From JAICWP01 sp035252015 (GTDB taxonomy: Bacteria > Acidobacteriota > Terriglobia > Terriglobales > Acidobacteriaceae): DNA of 54,408 nt. Below the pieces are notes generated by a model. The model saw only the letters and a program-made list of their open reading frames with translations. It was not told the DNA's origin and searched no databases. Positions 36,753-44,728 of this stretch are shown piece by piece; within the stretch, counting starts at the first letter, position 1, and each line of letters starts with the position of its first letter. The DNA is taken from NCBI GenBank assembly GCA_035252015.1, contig DATFDP010000143.1, forward strand, positions 1 through 54,408, read 5' to 3'. A program made the position numbers and the translations under genes.

Positions 36753-38816
36753 ATGCCCATCGCCATGCGTCTTAGCACCCTGCTTCTGCTGTTATTTGTC
36801 ACCGTCACCGCTGGAGCCCAGGACTGGAGCAAAATGCAACCCCCTTTGTGGAACGCGAAGCCCGACGTCGCCGGTTTCGACAAGGTTGAGAACGATCGTC
36901 TGGCCGCCGCTCAGCAGGCCGTGGACCGCCTTCTCGCAGTCAAGGGAGCGCGGACGGTAGACAACACGCTTGCGCCCTTTGACGAAGCCAACCGCCAGCT
37001 GAACAGCGCCAACTATTTCGCTTCGCTGATGCAGCAGGTGCACCCCGACGCCAAGTTTCGCGACCAGGCCACGGAGATGGTGCGCAAAGTGAGCGCGGCG
37101 CAGACGGCTCTGGCCCTGAACCAGGATGCGTACCACGCGCTCGCCGGGCTGGATGTCTCCCGCGCCGATGCCGCCACCCGCTACTACGTCCGGCGGCAGC
37201 TCCTGGAATTCCGTCTGGCCGGGGTGGACAAAGATGACGCCACCCGCACCCGCCTGAAACAGCTGAACGACCAGCTCACCGACGAGCAATCGATGTTCGA
37301 CCGTAATATTTCTGATGGAACCAAAACGGTGGAGGCGGACCCGAAGGAACTGGAAGGTTTGCCGCAGGACTACATTGATCGCCACAAACCCGGCGCTGAC
37401 GGCAAGGTGCGTATCACCACGGATTATCCCGACATTCTTCCCGCGCTGAAGTTCGCCAAGAGTGACGCGCTGCGCCGCCGCTTGTGGGAGGCCTTCAACA
37501 CCCGCGCCTATCCCAAGAACCACGAAGTGCTGAGCAAGATGATGCAGACCCGCTACCAGATCGCGACCTTACTGGGCTACAAGTCATGGGCTGACTACAA
37601 CGCTGCTGACAAGATGATCCAGAAAGGCGGAAATATCGGCGACTTCATCCAGCAAGTAAAGAGCGCCGCGCAGCCGGTAGCCGACCGCGAGTTCGCCTTG
37701 CTCCTGGCGCAGAAAAAGAAGTTCGACCCGCAAGCCACTTCAGTAAACGACTACGAGGTTTCCTACCTGCAGGAACAGGTTCGGCGCTCGGAATACAACT
37801 TTGATTCCCAGTCGGTGCGCCCCTATCTACCTTTCGCCCGCGTCAAGCAGGGCATTCTGGACACGGCGGCGACTCTGTTCCACCTCACATTTCGTCAGGA
37901 GAACGGCGTTCCTTCCTGGGATCCGGCAGTTGAAACCTGGGACGTGCTCGACGGCGGCAAGATGATTGGCCGCTTCTACCTCGACCTGCATCCCCGCGCC
38001 GGCAAGTACAGCCACGCCGAGATGGCCCCGGTGCTCGATGGAATTAAGGGGAAGCAGTTGTCGGAGGCCATTCTGGTGTGCAACTTTGCCGTGCCCACGG
38101 CGACTGACCCCGGCCTGATGGAATACGGCGACGTAGTCACGTTCTTTCATGAGTTCGGCCACCTCATGCACTGGATTCTGGGCGGACAGCAGGCCTGGGC
38201 TGGAATCAGCGGTATCAGCATGGAAGCCGATTTTGGTGAAGCGCCTTCGCAGATGCTGGAGGAGTGGATGCGCAGCCCCCAGGTGCTGGCGTCATTCGCC
38301 CGTCATTACCAGACCGGCGAGCCCATTCCCACCGAACTGGTGGCGCGCATGAACCGCGCTTCCGCTTTCGGCCGCGCTATGTGGGTGCAGCAGCAGAATG
38401 CGTATACCGCCATTTCCTACGAGCTGTATCGAACCAAGCCGGAGAATGTTGATATCGAGACGGTGTGCCCGCAGGCCACCCGCGACTACACGCACTTTGT
38501 TCCCTTCCGCGGCATCCACATGTACGCCTCTTTCGGTCACCTGGGGGGCTACTCCTCCGCGTATTACACCTATCTGTGGGACAAGGTGATTGCGGAAGAT
38601 TTCTTCGCCCAGTTTGATCCCGCGAACCTGCTCGCGGGCGAAACTTCCATGCGTTATCGGCGCGATGTGTTGGAGCCGGGCGGGTCGGTTTCGGCCAACA
38701 CCTTGGTGCGTAACTTCCTGGGCCGCCCGCAAAACATGACCGCCTTCCAGCATTGGATGGGAGAGGAATTCGCCTCGACGACGGCGGCCGCAGGCGCGCA
38801 GAGAAGTGGGCGTTAA
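36753..38816 (+). CDS. Secreted M3-family zinc metallopeptidase (oligopeptidase F / thimet-like)
   Basis: 687 residues from the ATG at 36753, with a signal peptide MPIAMRLSTLLLLLFVTVTA. The frame is open further upstream, but that part has no family sequence. The body is all-helical. The zinc site is VTFFHEFGHLMHWILGG (HExxH variant HEFGH at about 466-470), with the third ligand Glu in MEADFGEAPSQMLEEW 25-30 residues later. FRGIHMYASFGHLGGYSSAYYTYLWDKV and LAGETSMRYRRDVLEPGGS are typical M3 C-terminal motifs. It degrades oligopeptides, here in the periplasm. Confidence 0.9.
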   Translation: MPIAMRLSTLLLLLFVTVTAGAQDWSKMQPPLWNAKPDVAGFDKVENDRLAAAQQAVDRLLAVKGARTVDNTLAPFDEANRQLNSANYFASLMQQVHPDAKFRDQATEMVRKVSAAQTALALNQDAYHALAGLDVSRADAATRYYVRRQLLEFRLAGVDKDDATRTRLKQLNDQLTDEQSMFDRNISDGTKTVEADPKELEGLPQDYIDRHKPGADGKVRITTDYPDILPALKFAKSDALRRRLWEAFNTRAYPKNHEVLSKMMQTRYQIATLLGYKSWADYNAADKMIQKGGNIGDFIQQVKSAAQPVADREFALLLAQKKKFDPQATSVNDYEVSYLQEQVRRSEYNFDSQSVRPYLPFARVKQGILDTAATLFHLTFRQENGVPSWDPAVETWDVLDGGKMIGRFYLDLHPRAGKYSHAEMAPVLDGIKGKQLSEAILVCNFAVPTATDPGLMEYGDVVTFFHEFGHLMHWILGGQQAWAGISGISMEADFGEAPSQMLEEWMRSPQVLASFARHYQTGEPIPTELVARMNRASAFGRAMWVQQQNAYTAISYELYRTKPENVDIETVCPQATRDYTHFVPFRGIHMYASFGHLGGYSSAYYTYLWDKVIAEDFFAQFDPANLLAGETSMRYRRDVLEPGGSVSANTLVRNFLGRPQNMTAFQHWMGEEFASTTAAAGAQRSGR

Positions 38817-38862
38817 GGTAATGTCGATTGCGATTTCACCAGATTGTTTTCAGCGCTTTTGT

Positions 38863-39225
38863 CTAGCGAATGGCCCGGTCTGCGCTAATCAGGGACAAGC
38901 CCTCGGCCAGCGCTGTGCCTCGATAATTCGGTCGGCGGGATCGTTGGGATAAGCCGGAGGGAGCTTCAGGGCCATGAGGCAGGCTCGAGCCGTGATGGGC
39001 AGCACCGCGAACCGCGCCTCAACTTCCCGCAGAAACGATTCCAGGCTGATGTCGAGGCGGATAGGCTCTTTGCTTACCAGGCTGGTAAGCTCCAGGAGCG
39101 TGATATTGGATACGGCGAGGCCATCTTCGTTTGCGCGCATGGTCAATCGCGGTTTGGGCTTTAGGTGAAAGCTGGGTTGCGTCCAGAGCTAGCCACACCA
39201 CCACGTGCGTATCCACAAGAATCAC
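38863..39225 (-). pseudogene. VapC-type PIN-domain toxin interrupted by two compensating frameshifts
   Basis: Translation starts at GTG 39225, overlapping the antitoxin stop (GTGA). The frame reads ILVDTHVVVWLALD and SPKAQTAIDHAR, then loses homology. PIN sequence resumes in another frame (DGLAVSNITLLELTSLVSK, LDISLESFLREVEARF, PITARACLMALKLP, DPADRIIEA, about 39135-38922). It then returns to the original frame as TALAEGLSLISADRAIR, ending at TAG 38863-38865. Joined, these give a complete VapC of about 120 residues with Asp residues in VDTH, DPADR and SADR. As written the toxin cannot be made. Two sequencing indels of opposite sign are an alternative explanation. Confidence 0.7.
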
Positions 39226-39449
39226 CGCAGCCGTCCCCAGTCATCTATGGCCGGCGCAATAATATCGCCCGTAATTTCGCCTTTGCCGCGCAAAAAATTG
39301 TAGATTCTGTCAGCCTCTTCGTCGGCGGGCACCAGCTTGGCTACCGGCTTGCCATGCTTGGTGATCAACACCCCCTCTCGCCTGGCCCGGACCTCGTCCA
39401 TGATCGCCAAGCACTGTGCCTTGAATGCGCCCGCAGGAATAGTTCTCAC
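39222..39449 (-). CDS. Phd/YefM-type antitoxin (VapB partner)
   Basis: 75 residues, GTG start at 39449 with AAAGGAG 6 bases upstream. The N-terminal AGAFKAQCLAIMDEVRARREGVLITKHGKPVAKLVP is the Phd/YefM DNA-binding fold. The C-terminal tail (DIIAPAIDDWGRLR) is the toxin-contacting part. It overlaps the PIN gene by 4 bases. With the toxin frameshifted, the intact antitoxin may persist as an orphan. Confidence 0.85.
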   Translation of the reverse strand: MRTIPAGAFKAQCLAIMDEVRARREGVLITKHGKPVAKLVPADEEADRIYNFLRGKGEITGDIIAPAIDDWGRLR

Positions 39450-39546
39450 GGCAAGCTCCTTTACTAATGGTTATTCATACCATGGTCATGAAGTATTTTT
39501 GTAAGCGGCGGCACGTAACCGTTGGGAAGGTAGCGCGACGACGCTT

Positions 39547-40323
39547 TTACTTTGCGTCGTGGAAGATGATGCCCAGCGTGTAGCGCTCGCCTGACTTCAC
39601 GGTGCTTACGCCGTGGCGGATGTTCACGCGGTAGTAGCCACGGCTGCCGCGCACCGACCGGTAGCGCGTGGTGAAGATAACCGCCTCGCCCTGCTGGGGC
39701 GTAATCACTTGGCCTTTGGATTGCGCGCGCGGCCGTTGCTCCATCAGCAGAAACTCGCCGCCCGTGTAGTCCCGCCCAGGCTCGCTGAGGAAGCAGGCCA
39801 CCTGCAGAGGGAAGGCCACTTCTCCGTAGATATCCTGGTGCAGGCAGTTGTAGCCGCCTGCTGAGTAGCGCAAAAGCAGCGGCGTGGGCCGTTTCTGCCC
39901 GTGCCGATGGCAAATTTTCAGGAATTCTTCGATCTGGGCGGGAAAGCGCTCGCGGCTGCCTAGGTTTTCCATCCAGCGGTTGGCGATCTGCGCCAGCGGA
40001 GGGTAAAGACTCGCACGCAGCTCCTGAATCGTCTCGGGCAGCGGATCGGCAAAGTACTTGTAGTCGCCCAGCCCGAACCGAAAGCGCGCCATGTCAATGT
40101 GGCTGCGAAAGCGGGCGTCGTCTGGGTAAAGGGTTATCAGCTCCCGGCACTCCTCCGCCGTCAGCAAGGGGCCGGTCTGGGCGTAACCGTTTTCGGTGAG
40201 CGCCCGCTCCAGCGCCCTCCAGTCGAATTGCTGAACGCGCCTGGAGACACTGGCACTCAATTTCACTGGCGCCATCGCAGCCTCAGTCCCGGCGCTTTGA
40301 TGAACGGGCAACACAGACGGCAT
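39547..40323 (-). CDS. 2-oxoglutarate/Fe(II)-dependent oxygenase
   Basis: 258 residues from the ATG at 40323, preceded by GGAGGG. The double-stranded beta-helix ligands are LHQDIYGEVAFPLQ (HxD) and NIRHGVSTVKSGERYTLGIIFHD, where the distal His and the 2OG-binding Arg lie. TGGEFLLMEQRPRAQ and GEAVIFTTRYRSVRG fit the prolyl-hydroxylase-like 2OG-Fe(II) family. The substrate is unknown. It is transcribed divergently from the MerR/TPR gene. Confidence 0.82.
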   Translation of the reverse strand: MPSVLPVHQSAGTEAAMAPVKLSASVSRRVQQFDWRALERALTENGYAQTGPLLTAEECRELITLYPDDARFRSHIDMARFRFGLGDYKYFADPLPETIQELRASLYPPLAQIANRWMENLGSRERFPAQIEEFLKICHRHGQKRPTPLLLRYSAGGYNCLHQDIYGEVAFPLQVACFLSEPGRDYTGGEFLLMEQRPRAQSKGQVITPQQGEAVIFTTRYRSVRGSRGYYRVNIRHGVSTVKSGERYTLGIIFHDAK

Positions 40324-40545
40324 CACTTCCCTCCTCCAACAGATGATCAAATCAACTCTACGAGCCGCCTACCCTGCCAGCCATCCGAAGCTTGCCCTCG
40401 AATTCCACATTTCCTCTGCCGCGAGTGCAAAACTAGTTCCACTCTTGGCTCCCAAGGTGCTGATTTTCCACAATTAAGCCAAGTTCCCTATTGCCAAATA
40501 CGTCACCGTCTCAACATAATACGCGCAGGAAGAACCTCAAAAGCC

Positions 40546-41427
40546 GTGCACCGATACAGTCGAACTGACCTGCTGCGTATCCTGCGCTTAACAGCGCGAC
40601 AGCTGACGGCATGGGAAAAGGCCGGACTCCTCGCTCCTGCTGATACCTACTCCTTTTTCGACCTTCTGCAGGTAAAAAAGGTGCGCGACCTGTGCGCCCG
40701 GCGGGTACGCCCCGCGGTGATACGCGAGTCGCTGCAGGCCATGCAGAAGCAGGTGGCGGGCATGGAAAACCCACTGCTAGAGGCGGGCGCTTACTCCACC
40801 GGCGCGCGGGTGGTCTTCCGCCATGAAGGCAAAGCACTTGAGCCCATCGCCGGGCAGTTCGTCATGGATTTTGACCCTGCCGACAAGGTGGTCGCCGCCA
40901 ACCCCAAGCTGCGCGCCATCACCGCTGACGAGGGTGTGGCCGAGCTTTTCGCCCGCGGTATCGCGCTGGAAGAGGAACCGTCCACCCAAGCCGAAGCCAT
41001 TGAGGTCTACGAAAAGGTGCTGGAGCTGGAGCCGCAGCACGCGGCCACTCACATCAACCTGGGCACAATCTTTTATAACCGCCAGGACTTCGCCAAGGCG
41101 GAACACCACTACCGTGCCGCCATTGAGGCCGACCCTCGTTACGCCCTGGCCTACTTCGACCTGGGCAATGTGCTGGATGAGACGGGTCGGGTGCCGGAGG
41201 CGATCAAGGCCTACAGCACCGCGCTGATGCTAGCGCCCACCTATGGCGATGCGCACTACAACCTGGCGCTGGCCTACGAGAAGATAAAGCAGCCACGCAA
41301 GGCCCTGAAACACTGGCGCGCCTATGTGCGCTTGGATAGTGCTGGCCCCTGGTCGGTTCACGCCCGCAACCAGATTCGACGTATCCTGACCAGCGACGCG
41401 CTAAGGATCGTCTATCGCGGCAAATAA
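40546..41427 (+). CDS. MerR-type HTH fused to TPR repeats
   Basis: 293 residues from the GTG at 40546. The open frame extends upstream but without recognisable sequence. Residues 1-70 are a MerR-like winged helix (YSRTDLLRILRLTARQLTAWEKAGLL, YSFFDLLQVKKVRDL). Residues about 140-265 hold three to four TPRs (AIEVYEKVLELEPQHAATHINLG, EHHYRAAIEADPRYALAYFDLG, AIKAYSTALMLAPTYGDAHYNLA). A DNA-binding head with a protein-binding tail suggests a regulator that senses a partner. The exact start is uncertain because no good ribosome binding site is seen. Confidence 0.72.
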   Translation: MHRYSRTDLLRILRLTARQLTAWEKAGLLAPADTYSFFDLLQVKKVRDLCARRVRPAVIRESLQAMQKQVAGMENPLLEAGAYSTGARVVFRHEGKALEPIAGQFVMDFDPADKVVAANPKLRAITADEGVAELFARGIALEEEPSTQAEAIEVYEKVLELEPQHAATHINLGTIFYNRQDFAKAEHHYRAAIEADPRYALAYFDLGNVLDETGRVPEAIKAYSTALMLAPTYGDAHYNLALAYEKIKQPRKALKHWRAYVRLDSAGPWSVHARNQIRRILTSDALRIVYRGK

Positions 41428-41433
41428 TTTTCT

Positions 41434-41496
41434 ACTGTCATCCGAGCGAGCGCGAATTGAGCTAAGCGAAATGAGCGCGAGTCGAGGGACCTTGTG
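41434..41496. repeat. Dispersed TGTCATCC...GGGACCTTGTG repeat
   Basis: The 165-base gap before the acyl-CoA dehydrogenase begins with TGTCATCCGAGCGAGCGCGA, then AGCGAAATGAGCGCGAG and TCGAGGGACCTTGTG. This wording, with repeated AGCGA words, matches a type of dispersed intergenic repeat I know from many Acidobacteriota genomes. Only one copy is in this window, so the repeat call rests on recall. Confidence 0.4.
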
Positions 41497-41592
41497 CTTC
41501 CCTGCTTCCCAAGCCCCAAATTCGCGTCCTCATCCCCTCTCCAGGCGTGCAATTGAGTACAATCTCTGTTTACACATCTATGTTCGAAGGAA

Positions 41593-42780
41593 ATGTCCAT
41601 GCCTGAAACCATTCTGCAGCGGCCCGCCGCGCCCGCCCCGCTCACCGCGCTGACCGAAGACGAAGTTCTCTTTCGAGACAATATTCGCCAGTTCGCCGAG
41701 GACAAGGTCCGCCCCCTGGTGCGCGAAATGGACGAAAAGGGCGTCTTCGACAAGGACCTCGTCCACCAGTTCTTCGAGCTGGGGTTGATGGGCATCGAGA
41801 TTCCCGAGCAGTACGGCGGCGGAGCCGGTACTTTCTTCGAGGCGGTGCTGGCGGTCGAGGAGATGTCGCGTGTGGACGCCTCTGCCGGGGTGGTCGTAGA
41901 CGTGCAGAACACGCTGGTGAACAATGCGCTGCTGCGCTGGGGGGCTGAGGAGCAGAAGAAGCGCTACTTGCCCCGCATGGCCAGTGAGTGGGTAGGCGCC
42001 TACGCGCTCAGCGAGGCAGGCTCGGGCTCGGACGCCTTCGCGCTGCAGACCAAAGCCGAGCTGCGCGGCAGCGACTACGTGCTCAACGGGCGCAAGCTGT
42101 GGATCACCAACGGCAAGGAAGCCGGCCTCTATGTGCTGTTCGCCACCGTGGACCCGGACGCCGGCTACCGCGGCATCACCGCCTTCCTGGTGGAGCGCGA
42201 CTTCCCCGGCTTCTCCGTGGGCAAAAAAGAAGACAAGCTCGGCATTCGCGCCTCCAGCACCTGCGAGCTCATCCTGGAAGACTGCCGCGTGCCAAAAACG
42301 AACGTGCTGGGCGACGTGGGCAAAGGCTACAAGATCGCCATCGAAACCCTGAACGAAGGCCGCATCGGCATTGGCGCGCAGATGGCAGGCTGTGCCCGCG
42401 GCGCCTGGGAGTACGCAGCCAAATACGCCCAGGAACGCAAGCAGTTCGGCAAATCCATTGCCGAGTTCCAGGGCATCCAGTTTCAGCTGGCGCAGATGGC
42501 CACCGAGATCGAAGCCGCCCGCATGATGGTATACAACGCCGCCCGCATGAAGGACTCCGGCATGAACTTCGTCAAGGAAGCGGCCATGACCAAGCTCTTC
42601 TGCTCGCAGGTGGCCGAGCGTGTAACCTCGCTGGCCGTGGAAATCTACGGCGGCTACGGCTTCACCAAGGATTATCCGGTGGAGAAGTACTTCCGCGATT
42701 CCAAGATCGGAAAGATCTACGAAGGCACCTCCAATATGCAGCTGCAGACCATCGCCAAGCTGGTGCTGGGGGGGAAGTAA
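41593..42780 (+). CDS. Acyl-CoA dehydrogenase (short/branched-chain type)
   Basis: 395 residues, ATG at 41593 after GAAGGAA. It shows the standard three-domain architecture: the helical N-domain with GLMGIEIPEQYGGGAG; the beta domain with ALSEAGSGSDAFALQTKA and ITNGKEAGLYVLFA; and the C-domain with ERKQFGKSIAEFQGIQFQLAQMATEIEAARM. The catalytic base is the Glu of KIYEGTSNMQLQTIAK (about 376). It carries FAD and oxidises acyl-CoA to enoyl-CoA, passing electrons to ETF. No other beta-oxidation gene is adjacent. Confidence 0.94.
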   Translation: MSMPETILQRPAAPAPLTALTEDEVLFRDNIRQFAEDKVRPLVREMDEKGVFDKDLVHQFFELGLMGIEIPEQYGGGAGTFFEAVLAVEEMSRVDASAGVVVDVQNTLVNNALLRWGAEEQKKRYLPRMASEWVGAYALSEAGSGSDAFALQTKAELRGSDYVLNGRKLWITNGKEAGLYVLFATVDPDAGYRGITAFLVERDFPGFSVGKKEDKLGIRASSTCELILEDCRVPKTNVLGDVGKGYKIAIETLNEGRIGIGAQMAGCARGAWEYAAKYAQERKQFGKSIAEFQGIQFQLAQMATEIEAARMMVYNAARMKDSGMNFVKEAAMTKLFCSQVAERVTSLAVEIYGGYGFTKDYPVEKYFRDSKIGKIYEGTSNMQLQTIAKLVLGGK

Positions 42781-42812
42781 AGGTCCCCTTGTCCTTTTCT
42801 CGCTTTGAAACG

Positions 42813-42833
42813 ATTGGTTTGATTCAAACCAAT
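42813..42833. promoter_or_regulatory. Perfect 10-1-10 inverted repeat downstream of the acyl-CoA dehydrogenase
   Basis: ATTGGTTTGA (42813-42822) and TCAAACCAAT (42824-42833) are exact reverse complements around a single T. The 21-base size and AT content resemble operators of TetR-type regulators. There is no T-run, so a terminator is less likely. Confidence 0.45.
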
Positions 42834-42870
42834 TGCTGGAACAAGACTCAGCCCGCAGGGCAAACATAAT

Positions 42871-42891
42871 TTAGCCCACGGCGTGAGCCCC
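42871..42891. repeat. REP-like GCCCACGGCGTGAGCCC unit
   Basis: TTAGCCCACGGCGTGAGCCC can fold through its GGGC/GCCC-type ends and matches a REP wording common in RAYT-bearing bacteria. It differs from the REP pair that flanks the RAYT gene here. Confidence 0.4.
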
Positions 42892-43172
42892 CGGACGCGT
42901 AGAAGAAAAGCACGGTGGCGCGACCAAGTTTCACGAGGGAGCGCCAAGCGAAGGTGCTTGCGATTTTCCCATTGAACCAGCACCCGCCTCCCAACTGTGC
43001 GCTTTCGAACAGGCGAGTTCGCATCCGGACATTTTCCGGCACTACCTCAGCCCTCAAACTGTGGCATCCCGTTCTGTTTCAGGTACTTGCGAAGAGCCCT
43101 GATGGACCTGCACTTGCACCTACGCCACTTAGTCATTTTGATGGAACTCCCGCTGGTTCCGATTGCGTAATC

Positions 43173-44093
43173 ATGAACATGCGGTTCAAATCCGTGCTTC
43201 TTGCCGCTCTTCTTTCGGCCATGGCCTTTGGCCAGGCGGGGAACACTCCCCAGAACACCCCTCAGGCGGGCGTCACTACCGCCTTGACTGCGCCGTCGCT
43301 CTCCCAGGACCAGATTCGCCAACTTATTCGCACCACAGCCGACCACGACATGGAGGATGACAAGAAGCAGCGCAACTACACGTATGTCGAGCGCGAGGAA
43401 GATCGCCGGGTAGACGGCAAGGGCCGAGTCAAGTCCACGGAGATCAAAACCTACGATGTGATGGTGATCTACGGCGAGCAAGTGCAGAAGCTTATCTCTA
43501 AGGCCGACAAGCCGCTTTCCGAGAAAGAAGCCCGGAAGGAAGATGAAAAAATTCAGAAGCTGATTGATAAGCGCAGGAAGGAATCGGCGGAGGATCGCGA
43601 GAAGCGATTGCAGAAAAAGGAAAAAGATCGCGAGGATAGCCGAAAATTTGTGGGCGAGGTGGCCGACGCCTACAACTTCCGCTTCCTGGGCATGGAAATC
43701 CTCGACGGGCGGGAAAACTACGTGATTGATGCCGAGCCCAAGCCGGATTACAAACCGCACCTGAAAGAGGCCAAAATCCTGCCCAAGTTCCGCTTTCGCG
43801 CCTGGATTGATAAGGACGAAGCGCAGTGGAAAAAACTGGACATACAGTGCATTGATACGGTTTCTTTCGGACTATTCCTGCTGCGCGTGCACAGAGGTTC
43901 GCGCATCGTGATTGAGCAGACTCGGGTCAATAACGAAGTCTGGCTGCAAAAGCACATCGCTCTGAATGCGGATCTTCGCCTGGCTCTGCTCAAAAACTTT
44001 GATTTCAACGTGGATATTACGGACCGCGATTACAAAAAGTTTGGCAGCGATACCAAAATAATCATGCTGGGAGAGGCGCACGCCAAGCAGTAG
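43173..44093 (+). CDS. Secreted LolA-like/outer-membrane-lipoprotein-sorting-type protein
   Basis: 306 residues from the ATG at 43173 (or 43179), with a signal peptide MNMRFKSVLLAALLSAMAFG. An N-terminal helix precedes NYTYVEREEDRRVDGKGRVKS and TYDVMVIYGEQVQKLI. A highly charged helical hairpin (about 110-160; KEDEKIQKLIDKRRKES) follows, then beta strands NFRFLGMEILDGRENYVIDAEPK, KFRFRAWIDKDEAQWKKLDIQ and SRIVIEQTRVNNEVWL. The strand pattern fits the LolA/LolB-like half-barrel used for lipid or lipoprotein handling. It is common in Acidobacteriota but unassigned; the call is tentative. Confidence 0.55.
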   Translation: MNMRFKSVLLAALLSAMAFGQAGNTPQNTPQAGVTTALTAPSLSQDQIRQLIRTTADHDMEDDKKQRNYTYVEREEDRRVDGKGRVKSTEIKTYDVMVIYGEQVQKLISKADKPLSEKEARKEDEKIQKLIDKRRKESAEDREKRLQKKEKDREDSRKFVGEVADAYNFRFLGMEILDGRENYVIDAEPKPDYKPHLKEAKILPKFRFRAWIDKDEAQWKKLDIQCIDTVSFGLFLLRVHRGSRIVIEQTRVNNEVWLQKHIALNADLRLALLKNFDFNVDITDRDYKKFGSDTKIIMLGEAHAKQ

Positions 44094-44146
44094 GTTCCCT
44101 ACGCCCGATCCCAAATGCCTGGTCGAGCTTTGCTCACGGTGCGGTC

Positions 44147-44281
44147 ATGGCCGTTCTCGCAGTCGAGACTCCGGCCGAACGCACAGGCCTGATGGCAGCC
44201 GTGGGCGGGTTGGCTTTCATCGGAGTCGCCCTGCTCGCGCTCCCGCCATCAGCAGAGCGAACCTCGGCAGCCGCCGCTTAG
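44147..44281 (+). other. Possible 44-residue membrane-protein remnant
   Basis: The frame from ATG 44147 to TAG 44281 reads ETPAERTGLMAAVGGLAFIG and ALLALPPSA near its end, which resembles the last membrane helix of a transporter. No upstream part of such a gene is present. It may be a gene remnant or chance; I would not call it a functional gene. Confidence 0.2.
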
Positions 44282-44328
44282 CGATAGCACGTACAATATC
44301 CGTTAGAACTCCCAGGTTGGGGGGTGCG

Positions 44329-44350
44329 GAAGCCCTAAATATCGGGCTTC
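44329..44350 (-). terminator. Hairpin at the end of the Flp pilin gene
   Basis: GAAGCCC (44329-44335) pairs with GGGCTTC (44344-44350) around an 8-base AT-rich loop. It overlaps the first base of the pilin stop codon. No T-run follows in the minus direction, so termination is only suggested. Confidence 0.35.
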
Positions 44351-44516
44351 ATCCACCGATGGAGCTCGCCGTCTCTGAAAATACATTGTTGGCCTGCCCG
44401 CCAATCAGCCGTATGGTGCCGACCACAATCACCAGAATGACGGCCAACATGACTGCGTACTCGGCGATATCCTGACCTTCGTCGTCTGACCAGCAGTTGC
44501 GAAGTAGTTCGCGCAT
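44349..44516 (-). CDS. Flp/Fap-type pilin
   Basis: 55 residues from the ATG at 44516. The short leader is followed by EGQDIAEYAVMLAVILVIVVGTIRLIGGQANNVF: a Glu-rich start, AEYA, and one long hydrophobic helix as in Flp pilins. The frame is open 41 residues further upstream without family features. No Tad assembly genes (prepilin peptidase, ATPase, secretin) are within the window, so it is an orphan here. Confidence 0.82.
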   Translation of the reverse strand: MRELLRNCWSDDEGQDIAEYAVMLAVILVIVVGTIRLIGGQANNVFSETASSIGG

Positions 44517-44568
44517 GAGAAGAGATTTCCTTTTCTGTGCAAGTGAAATTTTGTGAGACGGTAAGGGA

Positions 44569-44596
44569 GTTCTACGCTGCTCGCGCGGAAAGTCAA
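44569..44596 (-). promoter_or_regulatory. Candidate promoter of the Flp pilin gene
   Basis: On the minus strand TTGACT (44596-44591) and TAGAAC (44574-44569) are 16 bases apart and 50-80 bases ahead of the ATG at 44516. Confidence 0.35.
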
Positions 44597-44688
44597 TCCA
44601 ATATTCTTCCGTTGTTTCCATCAGATTAGAGAAATCCACAGAAAAGCGCCGCGCGAGGTTTCGTTGCTCGATGTTGCGATGGTTGAAA

Positions 44689-44728
44689 TTTCCCTTACTT
44701 CTGTCCGCTTTCCCTTACTTCTGTCCGT
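44689..44728. repeat. Two-copy 20-bp tandem repeat at the 3' end of the ArsR gene
   Basis: TTTCCCTTACTTCTGTCCG occurs at 44689-44707 and 44709-44727 with one base between. A degenerate third copy (TTTTCCCCTACTTCC) follows near 44739. The ArsR stop codon lies inside the repeat, so the duplication extends past the coding end. Confidence 0.55.

Larger units (their letters stand above)
42781..43172. other. 392-base intergenic region with an inverted repeat and a REP-like unit
   Basis: Besides the two elements listed separately I see nothing here. An open frame from 42915 runs into the next gene, but its translation is Pro/Arg-rich and lacks family features, so I take it as non-coding. Confidence 0.4.

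Noticed and set aside
38863..39225. Programmed frameshifting to express VapC
   Set aside because: Two shifts of opposite sign without slippery heptamers or a downstream structure make decay or assembly error simpler.
41578..42867. Minus-strand open frame of 429 codons opposite the acyl-CoA dehydrogenase
   Set aside because: Mirror of a highly conserved gene with strong third-position GC bias; no recognisable family.
42915..43172. Upstream extension of the LolA-like gene
   Set aside because: The first 86 codons are Pro/Arg/Ser-rich, and a clean signal peptide starts at 43173.
44689..44728. Possible start of a CRISPR array
   Set aside because: Only two direct tandem copies with a 1-base gap and no spacers or cas genes.
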